A stretch of DNA of 64,000 bases. It comes from Populus alba. Lineage: Eukaryota; Streptophyta; Magnoliopsida; Malpighiales; Salicaceae. The notes below the pieces were generated by a model. The model did not search any database. It saw only the letters and a list, made by a program, of their open reading frames with translations, and was not told the origin of the DNA. Shown one piece after another: positions 38,231 to 47,850 of this stretch. The stretch covers positions 11,872,333 to 11,936,332 of the forward strand of contig NC_133293.1 in assembly GCF_005239225.2 (NCBI RefSeq), in the 5' to 3' direction. The position numbers and the translations under genes were made by a program. The first letter of the stretch is position 1. Every line of letters begins with the position of its first letter.

Positions 38231-39221
38231 GAATTGATGTGATAAGAAAAATGGGTATCTATTATCTTAGCCATTCTTCTTACTCCCGATCCTGATAAGA
38301 AGAATGGATATACGGGGCAGGATGGATCAGAGTTGGCACAGAGACATTCTCATCATTTCATGTTCAAAAACAAAATTGGGCTTTGCCTCACACTTCAGTG
38401 CTTTTACCAGTCCACGCAGGGGTAGAGAAACCAAGCAGCCCGCCAATCCGAGGAGGGAGGCTTGGGCCTACGTGACTTTTCAATTTCCTAGCAAAGATTT
38501 GGACCAAACAAACAAGTCGTCTAAATATTTATTGGGTCCAAGTTTCTAATTGTCAGACGATCAAGTCTTCACTTGGCTGCCACGCCTTTCTTCTTCCTTT
38601 TTTTTGGTTACGTAAAATCGTGCTTTCCCTGCTTCTTTGGGTCCTCTTTCGCTTTCGGCATTCGCACTAAAAACTGCTCCAAACAGCTTTGTATGATTTT
38701 TCTTAAAAAAACAAATCTGGTCAAAGGGACAACTCTGACACCAAAAAAATCATTGAAAACCATACTATCAATTTAGCAACTAAACAGTTTCTTACATCAA
38801 CTTTCATCAATTTTTAAGATTTCTTTTATCTATATTTTCATTTAAATTTACTCTTTTTTTAAAGAGAGGTGATGTTACTTTATAAAAAAGAAAACTTAAT
38901 ATTTTTTTGTTAATGATTCTAACAGAGGTATTTAATTGAGAGATCAAATAATTTAAGAATAAAACAAATATAATTAAGAAATTGTTTTGATGCAGAATTA
39001 ATACTAATACTATCCTAGTAATAATTTAAGAGTATATTTAAGGTTTGCCCAAGATTATCTTCACTTTTCAACCCCCTCAAATATAGGGTACGTGTCCTCC
39101 AGCAACGCAAATCTAACCTCTCTTTTAATGATCCGCGCGATCACATGTTCAAGTTCTTAATAATCAACAAGACAGTATATCTTTTTAGTCGTCAATTATC
39201 AAGCTAACTAATATTCTATAG

Positions 39222-39919
39222 TTGACCATTCAATTATCAAGTTCTATTTTCTTCTAGTCCCTTGGTTTATAATTTTCTTTTAGTCCCTCCTCCTACTCCT
39301 CTCTCTCTCTCTCGCACAAGCATGAATTTCGAAACCCAGTATGCTGAGTAACTATTTCAATTAAGGATTATCCCAATAGTAAGGATATATAATTAACGTA
39401 ATTAAGAAATGCAAATCTAATTAGAATAAAACTGAAAATATATAAGCATTTTCTTCGTGTCATCAAATACTAGAAGACTTCAAGAAATGGGCAAATGCCG
39501 TGATAAAGAGGACGGACATAAATAAACGCAACTGGTCAAGTGAATGCATGATTTTACGTGTGGGAAAAAAAACGCTAGGGAGGATGGCTGGTTCGGATCA
39601 TGGTATGGGGTGGGTCGTCTTCATCCAACGGCGCAACCATGTGAAAAAATAGAAAGCAAAGACAAAAATAAATCTCGAAACCGAGCCCAATCCAACCCAA
39701 CAAAAGAATACCAAGACGCAGCATATGCCACGGAATGGATGGACAGTCTGTCCACACCGACCCTGGCGACCCTGGCGTTGACGACCCTTTTATTTTTTGT
39801 GCGTGTCAAAGTGTTGATTCTTCTTTTTGATCCATTCTATTCTAAATTTTCTAAAACCACCACCCTCTCTCCTCCGTGACAGTTCACATCTTGTACCATT
39901 TCAAACTTCAACGGTCAAA
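39222..39919 (+). promoter_or_regulatory. W-box cluster upstream of the U-box gene
   Basis: WRKY-binding W-box cores (TTGACC or TTGACG) occur at 39222-39227 (+), 39534-39539 (-), 39778-39783 (+) and 39914-39919 (-), within 1 kb of the coding start. Genes of the CMPG1 group are rapidly elicitor-induced through W-boxes in other plants, so these sites are plausible regulators. The motif is short and some matches are expected by chance. Confidence 0.45.
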
Positions 39920-40051
39920 TATTCAAAACCCCCCTTCAAAGCTAACACCTCCCTAACATCATGTTTCATTATTTATTTCATTCAACATTATAATAACTCT
40001 TAAGTTTCCAATGTTGAACAACCGTGTCAATCTACCACATAACACTCTCAT

Positions 40052-40060
40052 CTATATAAA
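40052..40060 (+). promoter_or_regulatory. TATA box of the U-box gene
   Basis: CTATATAAA stands alone in a C/A-rich stretch about 140 bases ahead of the ATG. Transcription would start near 40080-40090, giving a leader of roughly 110 bases. Confidence 0.65.
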
Positions 40061-40196
40061 ATTCCCATCTAACTACCCTTTCTATTCCTTAGCACAAAGC
40101 ACATACATTCATTCTTCCTACCACGAACAAATCCCACCACCACCATTCCTTCTCTCTTAAGTTAGTTGTTTCTAGTTCAACATCTACTTTAGGTCC

Positions 40197-41525
40197 ATGA
40201 TGATCTCTACATGGAGAAAGCGAAGAGCAGCTCGCCTGGCCGGCAAGCGGCGACTAGAGAGCGAAATGGGAGACCTCGAAGTGACAATACCAAATCATTT
40301 TCGATGCCCGATTTCGCTGGAATTGATGAAAGATCCGGTCACCATGTCAAGTGGGATTACTTACGATCGTGAGAGCATCGAGAAGTGGATAGAAGCTGGG
40401 AATGTGACCTGCCCCGTTACCAACAGGGTCTTGAGGAGCCTTGATCCTATACCAAATCACACCATACGTAAAATGATGCAAGATTGGTGCGTCGCAAATA
40501 GCTCTCACGGGATAGAAAGAATTCCAACGCCTAGAATTCCCGTGAGTTCTGAAGAGGCCTTGGATATTCATTTCAAAATTAAAACAGCTTGTAAAAATGG
40601 AGATCAGACTGGGTGCCAAAATTTGGCTGCCAAGATTAAGGCACTAGCGAAGGAGAGCGAACGTAACAAGAGCTGCCTCGTGGCTACTGGAACGGCTGGT
40701 GTTTTATCACATGCTTTTGAAGAGTTTTCAAAAGCTTCTTTCGAAGAAAATGTTGCGGTCCTGGACGAAATACTGTCAAGTTTGGCAGTACTTCTGCATC
40801 ATGACGAGGCAACGAATTGCCCTGGGTCAGATGCATCTATAGATCGCATCGTGTTGTTCTTGAAAAGTGAGGATTTGTCTGCGAGAAGAAATGCAGTTCT
40901 GGTGCTAAAAGAGCTTGTTCCAATATTGGATTACAGAAAAGTAGACATGTTACTAGAAATTGAAGGAGCCATGGAAGCGTTGTTTAAGCTAATTAAGGCA
41001 CCCATTTGTCATGCTGCAACAAAAGCTTCATTAATGGTCATTTATCATATGGTCACATCACCATCTCCTTCAAACGCAAAGATCATAGCTAAGCTTGTTG
41101 ATTTGGGTTTCGTCTCGTTGCTGTTAGAAATGCTTGTAGACGCAGAAAGAAGTTTATGTGAGAAGGCGTTGGGCGTTCTTGATGGAATTTGTGGCAGTGA
41201 TCAAGGGAGAGAGGAGGCATACAATCATGCTCTCACGATACCAGTTCTCGTCAGGAAAATACACCGAGTCTCAGACTTAGCAATGAAGTTCTCTGTCTCT
41301 ATTCTATTTAAACTCTGCATGAACGAGAAGAGAGAAAATGGAGGTGTTCTAGTCGAGGCTATTCAAAGGAACGCTTTTGAAAAGCTTTTGGTTCTCTTAC
41401 AGGTTGGCTGTGATGAGAGAACAAAGGAGAAGGCAACTCAGCTGTTGAGGGTGTTGAATGTCTATAGAAGCAGTGTGGACTGTATCGATTCTGTAGATTT
41501 CAAGAACGTCAAAAGGCCCTTTTAA
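40197..41525 (+). CDS. U-box E3 ubiquitin ligase (CMPG1/PUB20/PUB21 group)
   Basis: Ubiquitin ligase of the plant U-box/ARM class. It transfers ubiquitin from an E2 enzyme to target proteins; related members act in elicitor and defence signalling. It is one exon of 442 residues, the normal size for this group. A short basic N-terminus (WRKRRAARLAGKRR) precedes the U-box at about residues 32-105, with the hallmark stretches IPNHFRCPISLELMKDPV and TYDRESIEKWIE, and Cys37, Cys72 and Trp97. The rest is helical ARM-like repeats (about 180-430). Two adjacent ATGs (40197 and 40200) could both start translation. The TATA box at 40052 and nearby W-boxes fit an inducible gene. No frame damage is seen. 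The subgroup is certain; the exact orthologue (PUB20 or PUB21) is not. Confidence 0.95.
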   Translation: MMISTWRKRRAARLAGKRRLESEMGDLEVTIPNHFRCPISLELMKDPVTMSSGITYDRESIEKWIEAGNVTCPVTNRVLRSLDPIPNHTIRKMMQDWCVANSSHGIERIPTPRIPVSSEEALDIHFKIKTACKNGDQTGCQNLAAKIKALAKESERNKSCLVATGTAGVLSHAFEEFSKASFEENVAVLDEILSSLAVLLHHDEATNCPGSDASIDRIVLFLKSEDLSARRNAVLVLKELVPILDYRKVDMLLEIEGAMEALFKLIKAPICHAATKASLMVIYHMVTSPSPSNAKIIAKLVDLGFVSLLLEMLVDAERSLCEKALGVLDGICGSDQGREEAYNHALTIPVLVRKIHRVSDLAMKFSVSILFKLCMNEKRENGGVLVEAIQRNAFEKLLVLLQVGCDERTKEKATQLLRVLNVYRSSVDCIDSVDFKNVKRPF

Positions 41526-42002
41526 TTCAAGGCAACCGCCACCGTAGCAGTTTTGTAGACAAGAGTGTTTGCCTGTTAGGATCTACATCCGATTATGATA
41601 TATATCCAGTTTCATGTACAAAATACAAAAGCATACCGTAATTAATTATACCGTTACAGATTTTGACAGTCCAATTCTCAATTCAGGACATTTTGATTTT
41701 GCGCTGTGTGGTTTTTTTTTTCCTTACTGATGGGATATGCATAATATTAATAAAAGTCGGACTGGATTGTATGATATGCCATCAAAATCAGACTGGTTGT
41801 TGGTTGATATTACATCCGATCCAACATAAACTAATGCTTTTGAATTTTATCTGAAAGCACCTTACTTTTATTTTTATTTTTATCTTTTTCTAGGAATATG
41901 TTATGTTTGTGAGGAGTTATGAAGATAATAATAATGCTTGTCGGATCATTTTGCTTTTAAAAGTATTTTATATATTTGATTAAGATTTAAGATATTTAAC
42001 CA

Positions 42003-42194
42003 TTTAAGAGATGGTCCAATGATAAGTACTTAGGATTAAAAGGTTTGCTTTTTATTTGATCTCGGGTTTGAGCTCTGTAGTTTTTCATATGATAATCACT
42101 AGAGACTTACATGATCGTTAATTTCAGGATCCATAAAACTAGTCAAGATACACGCAAGCTGGCTTGGATACCCATGTTAATAAAAAAAAAAAAA
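42003..42194 (+). mobile_element. tRNA-derived SINE, family 1 copy 3
   Basis: The head has an A-box-like TGGTCCAATGATAAG and a B-box-like GGTTTGAGCTC (42065-42075). The shared body follows ('actagtcaagatacacgcaa', then 'ttggatacccatgttaataa'), ending in a run of about 13 A at 42182-42194. The body is the reverse complement of the copies at 4896 and 29053. Confidence 0.75.
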
Positions 42195-42716
42195 GATATT
42201 TCTATAAATTAAGATTAACAAGACATAGATATTTCATCATATTGAATAAATAAATAAATAAAATAAAACAATAACTAGCTAGTCTTAAGTGAGTTTCTTT
42301 GTACGAGTGCTTGACCCGATCCCTTATACTCTAACAATTTATGGAGTAATTTTGTGGTACTCGTATAATACTGTCATTTGCTCTTAAATTGATAGCACAC
42401 AGTTTCCTGTTGTATTTTTTTTTTTTATCAAATTATATATTTATCAGTTAGTTCCGAGATGAAAAGTTGAGATCATCTAATACCACATGTTAACATCAGG
42501 CTTCTTAAAAATTAGAAAGGTGACCAGACGTGAAATGATCTCTAAATTAAGATAGATACCTGTTTATATATCTCGCTTGAGTTGTCAAGATGGGAAGACC
42601 GTCATTAATGATAGTGTACCTAACTTTAAGACTCGTTTGAAAACGCAGTCTAAACCATATTTTTTAAAAATTTAAAAATTTATTCATAAACTCAAAAATT
42701 TATTCAAAACTCTATG

Positions 42717-42940
42717 CTGTAAATCAGTAAGTTAATGAGCGCATCAAAGCCATGAGGTCATGGGTTCGAAAGCTGGTAGAGATAATAATTTTTTAAGGAA
42801 ACATACGAAATGTTATCTATGTTTTTTATTCAAAAAAATAAAGCAAGGCTCTACCCTCCAGGCTGTGCACTCCTGGTGAGCGATCTGCTAGGCCTGGTAA
42901 ATAAACTAATAAAAGGGTAATTTTACAGCTAGGCATTGGA
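42717..42940 (+). mobile_element. SINE-like element, possible
   Basis: A canonical B-box-like GGGTTCGAA at about 42760-42770 lies some 35 bases after CAGTAAGTTAATGAG, which could be a weak A-box. An A-rich stretch follows at about 42830-42845, with further non-AT-rich sequence beyond it. The boundaries and family are unknown. Confidence 0.3.
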
Positions 42941-43844
42941 TCATCTTCGATATGTATAGATTAAATTCAGGAAAACTAATTTACGGTACAATATTCTGTG
43001 GAGCTGTTTGTACGTTACAAATGACCAGTCCTTGTATAGATTTTTGACCAAGTCACAAGTATTCTTTCCATGCTGCCCATGCAACCTCTAGAATCAGCTG
43101 CTTGTATTTTTCTATTACCAATTCTCTCTAATAGCCAGTCAACGTCAATGTTCGTAATCAATTTGTGCCTCCTTTTCTGAAAAAAGAGAGGACGACTGCA
43201 ATAAATTACTGGCTCGGTGCCAGAGACCATGAAGAAAAAAGAAAATAAAAGACAACTGTGCTTAATTTATCAGGAACTCTTGAATTATTTTTCTACTGTC
43301 AAATCCAACCTTCGCTATATATGAAAGACATGGATGGCATCGATGCGTGGCCGTTTGGCACTGCGGTAGCAAGCAAACACTGAATTAAAATATTTGATTA
43401 ATGCAAATCATATATATTTTTTTTACATGGATGCCAGCTTATAAAAAGTAATTTTTATCTGCTTCTATACTACCAATAAAATTAGGACCACTGACTTTTA
43501 TACTGCAGAAAAAATCGCACGCTGGCTTACGACTATGGGCACTATTTCAAGAGCATTTTGGAGAAATCAAAGGCTTTTCCCACTTACCGTTTTTCTTGTT
43601 TATATGCCTTGGGTCCCCCCAAGTAAAAGCAGATCAAAATCAATCCATTGACATGAAGTCCACTCCACCAGGAAGAGATCAAATTTGAGTGTGCTTCTTG
43701 GGTTGATTAGGCCCAGATAGATTTTAAGATTGGGGCTATGATCGCTCACTTTTACTTTTGGATTTGAACGATGAGCTGTGTTTCTAGGAGTAGTACTTTT
43801 TTTAGAAGCAAATAACGTGGTTTACAAAGATTCCATTAGGTGAT

Positions 43845-44000
43845 ATAGTTATTTTTTTTTAGAAATATATTAAAATAATATTAATTTTTTAAAAAATTAT
43901 TTTTGATATTAATACATCAAACTGATATAAAAATAATTTTTATTAATTATTTTAAAAACACAAAACAAATAAATATTATTAAAAGAATTTAGGATTGGCC
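43845..44000. mobile_element. Abundant AT-rich MITE copy
   Basis: It carries the motif 'atatattaaaataatattaa', then 'aattatttttgatattaata' and 'catcaaactgatataaaaat', the conserved core of the family. Confidence 0.55.
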
Positions 44001-44811
44001 ACTTTAATATTTTGTAACTCTTTCACTCTCCCCCTGTTCTACACAACGGAAGAAAAAGAAAAAACCTACATTATTTTTAAGCATATCACATGAGTGTATG
44101 GAAGCATCTAGAAATGGATTTCTAAATTAAATAATGTCGCTCTTTCTTTTAGACAAAGAAATCTTCACTAAATATATATTTAAAAAAAAAACATTACACC
44201 TGTTTAAATAAAAGATGAAAAAAATAGTTACTTCTACCCGCTTTTACATATTCAAAATTTTGTCTCGATCCATGTAAAAGAATCTAATATACAGAAAATT
44301 AATACAATTAATAACTGTGTTGTGAATTAATATTTTTTAAAATATCAAATAAAGTAACATTTTCAGTTATAATTTTATGAAAATCGATTTAGCAAAATTA
44401 TAACAGAGTAACCAAACAGGGGCGACAATGGTTATGTGATTGTATCGCAAGAGTGATGCTTTACATCCCGAATTCTCCAACACGAAGTTTAACGAACACT
44501 TACAATGGCAGCGAGCGTAATAATGTCTTACTTTACGGCTACTCATTCCATCTCCAATTCGTGATTCTTGTCTTCCTTACAATTTACCTCGAGTTATAAG
44601 AAATACAGGCAACTCTGCCTCACCATTTTAAAACGCTAGCTGCACTAAAATCCCCATGGAAATGCCGGATTACATGCTGATCCATTGAAACTGGGAAAGT
44701 AACTATGAAGCTGACAAAAAGGATTTGGATTGTATACTTGCAGTTGCCATTGATCTTGCTCCTCTCTCTTTGTGTGATCGTCCAAACAAATAAGCTGATT
44801 CTCATATATAC

Positions 44812-45296
44812 CCGTGTCCATCGCCATAGCCATTGCTAAAGCTATTAGGGTAAACCAGGAAGTTATTTCGATGGTTATGTGAAGAAGTATCAAGTGAAGC
44901 TTCCAGCAAGGCCTCCCAGTTATCATCTTCCCCTTCCTCTAACTGAATTAGAGGTGCCACCTCTTCTTTTCCCAGCTCAAAGTTACTTGCAAAGCCATTC
45001 TCTTAATTCGGATCTCTCCAATTGAGAACTAATCTTAATTAGAGTATTTGTTTTGATAACTTGCTTCTCTTGATCATCATCTTCCGTTGAATTTGATTTA
45101 AACTCAACCCAAGAGGATGGTGACGTGGTTAATGATGATGGTGATTGATTAGTTAGCTGCCACATCCCACTGAGAAAAAGTCTCGAGAGCCTGAATATGT
45201 ATTTGTGGAATTCTGTCTATGAAAGGGTACTCGTATGAGCCACAGAACCCTTTAGCCTTACACCACTCGTAAGACTCGCAAAGAAACAATGGAACC
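44812..45296 (-). pseudogene. Exon-like minus-strand pieces of an unidentified gene
   Basis: A good 3' splice site (TATTATACAG) on the minus strand ends at 45297. The following frame, 45296 down to 45149, reads 48 codons to a stop and includes LCESYEWCKAKGFCGSYEYP. A second open stretch (45165 down to 44983) begins MWQLTNQSPSS and is Ser/Asp-rich. A third (45002 down to 44812) is acidic, includes EEGEDDNWEALLEASL and ends GYGDGHGYI. The three are in different frames with stops between, and no donor sites join them cleanly. This may be the last exons of a gene whose upstream exons I cannot see, or a decayed remnant; the acidic tail resembles plant transcription-factor C-termini. No family was recognised. 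Confidence 0.3.
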
Positions 45297-45536
45297 CTGT
45301 ATAATACAAAAACGAGAAGCTACATGATCAATTATCAGTTCCTCTTTGTCCATCACAATTAATTTTTTTTAAAGGAGATTCCTAGACTTACATATATTTA
45401 GTATCACGATGCAAATCTATTTTCCAAGTGTCATTAAAGTACTGGCAATTGATTTGCGCAATTTTTGTCTTGCGATGCCTAAAACATTTATATTATTCAA
45501 TCAGCTCCCTGGGTAATGTTGCATTTATTTATTAAC

Positions 45537-45804
45537 CATAGTTTTGAAACCGGCTTGATCCGACAGGTCGACCCTGGATCCAATCAATCCAGGATTGGAA
45601 TTAGACCGAGTTGAAAAAAAAAAAACCGTTGTGACCTAGTCAAAAACCCGGTTGCAACCTGTTAATTTTTTATTTTTATTTTTTTTACTAAAACAATATC
45701 GTTTTGATTTAAAAAAATTAACCTGAACGACTATGTGACCCGATCAAAACCTGGAACCTGAGTCTTGAACCAGGCCTGTTAGAAGACCAGGTCTGAAAAC
45801 TATG
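45537..45804. mobile_element. MITE with CATAGTTTT terminal inverted repeats
   Basis: The left end CATAGTTTTGAAACCGGC (45537-45554) is inverted at the right end, where the reverse complement reads CATAGTTTTCAGACCTGG. The roughly 270 bp body includes opposed words 'gacctagtcaaaaacccggt' and 'tgacccgatcaaaacctgga'. This is a classic fold-back element without coding capacity. TA-rich flanks hide any target duplication. Confidence 0.75.
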
Positions 45805-45837
45805 TTTCTAACATCTAGCTAACAAAACTTGATTAAA

Positions 45838-46012
45838 GAATTGTTTTTTTATTTGATTTACTTTGTAAATTATTTTTTATCTAAAAATATTAAAGTAATA
45901 TTTTTAAAGTAATTTTCAATGATTCTAGCGTGATGAAGTAAAAAAAATCTTAAAAAGTAATTTTGATATACTCTTAATTAAAAAATACTTTAAAAGTTAT
46001 TTGAAAACACAG
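45838..46012. mobile_element. Abundant AT-rich MITE copy
   Basis: It has the A/T-block core followed by 'aattaaaaaatactttaaaa' and 'gttatttgaaaacacagaat'. Its left terminus is eroded. It directly follows the CATAGTTTT element. Confidence 0.5.
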
Positions 46013-47850
46013 AATTGCATTAACAAAACACAATAATAAACGCTAGAGGATTGGATTGGATTAGGAATTACCGAAGCAGTACTGGATTCAATTGAAGTAA
46101 ACGAAAAGTTACAAATGGAGAGTAAGCGTGTAGTCATCGCTCGCTCATCAGTATTGTCATGACTGAGAATATATAACAGCCGACGATACTATAGAGACTT
46201 GCAAGTTGCAAGTAGGGATGGGGTTAATTAATTATTCAAAGATCAGGTTTGATATTAATCATTACCTGAATCCAAAATTATTATCCATATTTAGACCTGA
46301 GAGGAGTGGATTTTGGATACCAGGACCCAAAACTGAATTGTGTAAACAATTTTTCAGAAGCAAAACAGAATGCATTTTTTGTTGTTGGGTTGAATTCGTG
46401 CTCTAAAACGCAGCAGAAATGAATTTTTTAAAACAATAATAATTATATTGTGTTGAAAAAATTATTTTTTTAGTTTTATGTGTTTTTAACAAAAAAAAAT
46501 TTTTATATATTTTTCTTTAGCTATGTTCTTTATTACATGAAAATTGAAAGCAATTAAAATACTATAAAAACAATTTAACTATTTGAAATAAGAAAAAAAA
46601 ATTATCTCTTTAATTAAAATATAGATGTGTTTCTTTTTTATAATTTTTTTTTATCTAAGGTATTTTTTAAAAATAAAAATTACCCTAATCTTAAAATCAA
46701 GCCTTAATGAAGAATTAAAAGAAAATGAATTGATCATTTTAAAATAAATGTATTAAAATATAAAAATAATAAATTTGAGATATATTATATAAAAAATTTA
46801 TAATAATAATAATAAAAAGTAGATATTCAATCCACGCGTTGAATATTCAAGGTTCATGTATGATTATTAAAAAAAAAAACAACAGTTAATTTTATAATAA
46901 AAGATACTAATTTTATTTTAAAAATAACATAAATGGTTAATTATTTAAACATCATGTATAGTCAAAGGTTAATTTCCAAGGAGATGGTCAAATCCTTATG
47001 GTCATCATCTTATGCCCCTATAGATTCCAACGGAGAAAAACTCTCGAGAATAATTACCGGTCCAACACTCCAACAAGCAAAAAAAAAACTAGTTTACTTT
47101 AGACGGTCGGTACGAGGTTATCAGCCAATTCTTTAGTTAGCGAATAGAAGTAAACCTTTAGTTCCAAATCACATTATTATTATTTTTATCGTAAGATTTA
47201 ATGTATAAAGTAATGTTATTAAACTCGATAACTTCTATTACTGGATTACTAGGATATTGATTCAATTATACATGATTGGTTCAGTCAATGAATAAATAGT
47301 TTAGAGTGTGAAATCATTATATAACAAGAAACTGTGAAGTAATAACCGTGTAATTTTAGTTTTTAAAAGTAGATATATTACATTCAAGCCTCACAAGTTA
47401 CAATCTCTGTTTTTTTTTGAAGTAAAACTTGGTTCAACCAGCAAGATTTTACCATGTTTTTGATTTGATATTTGATACTTTGTAAATTGGTTTTTAAAAT
47501 TAATTTGAATAGTTTGAATTATTGGATGATTAGGTGTTAAATTAGTCTACCCTGATGTAAAAGCAGCAATACAACCAAACTGGTTACGAGATTGTTTATT
47601 TTTGTATTTTAAAAATATCTTTCAAAAAATTTGCTAAAATCTGCCAAACGTTAAATGGGAGTTATAAAATCCAGGAATTAGAAAAGAAAAAAGACCCACG
47701 GTTAATAAATACAGGTCATTATAAGCCAACAAGTCATGGCGTCAACGCCGGAAGTCGGTCCATGCGGGTGGCCTTTAAAATACGTCCGTTCCATTGCCTC
47801 CACACGGCCATCACCAAACCAGACTCCAAAAGAAAAAAAATAATAAAAAA

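Larger units (their letters stand above)
35076..40051. other. Intergenic region between TMK and U-box genes
   Basis: The first 300-350 bases look like 3' untranslated sequence, followed by a 20-base poly-T run near 35368-35387. A MITE fragment lies at about 36890-36990 and a roughly 160 bp tandem repeat at 37620-38230. ORFs at 37051-37514 (83 and 95 codons, overlapping) and 39544-39879 (111 codons) have no recognisable domain and are treated as chance. Confidence 0.6.
41526..47850. other. Intergenic region between U-box and lectin-receptor genes
   Basis: It contains SINEs, several MITEs, an inverted-repeat element and exon-like minus-strand pieces near 45 kb, all listed separately. A 71-codon minus-strand frame at 43015-43230 and a 66-codon + frame at 46206-46406 were not recognised. 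The rest is AT-rich and without visible function. Confidence 0.6.

Noticed and set aside
39544..39879. 111-codon + frame upstream of the U-box gene
   Set aside because: It has no recognisable domain, low-complexity Ser/Thr/Lys content and an overlap with the promoter W-boxes. It is most likely a chance ORF.
47794..47850. Upstream ATG of the lectin receptor kinase
   Set aside because: It would bury the signal peptide behind a Lys/Asn/Gln-rich 19-residue leader made largely from an A-rich untranslated region. The ATG at 47851 opens directly with a signal peptide.
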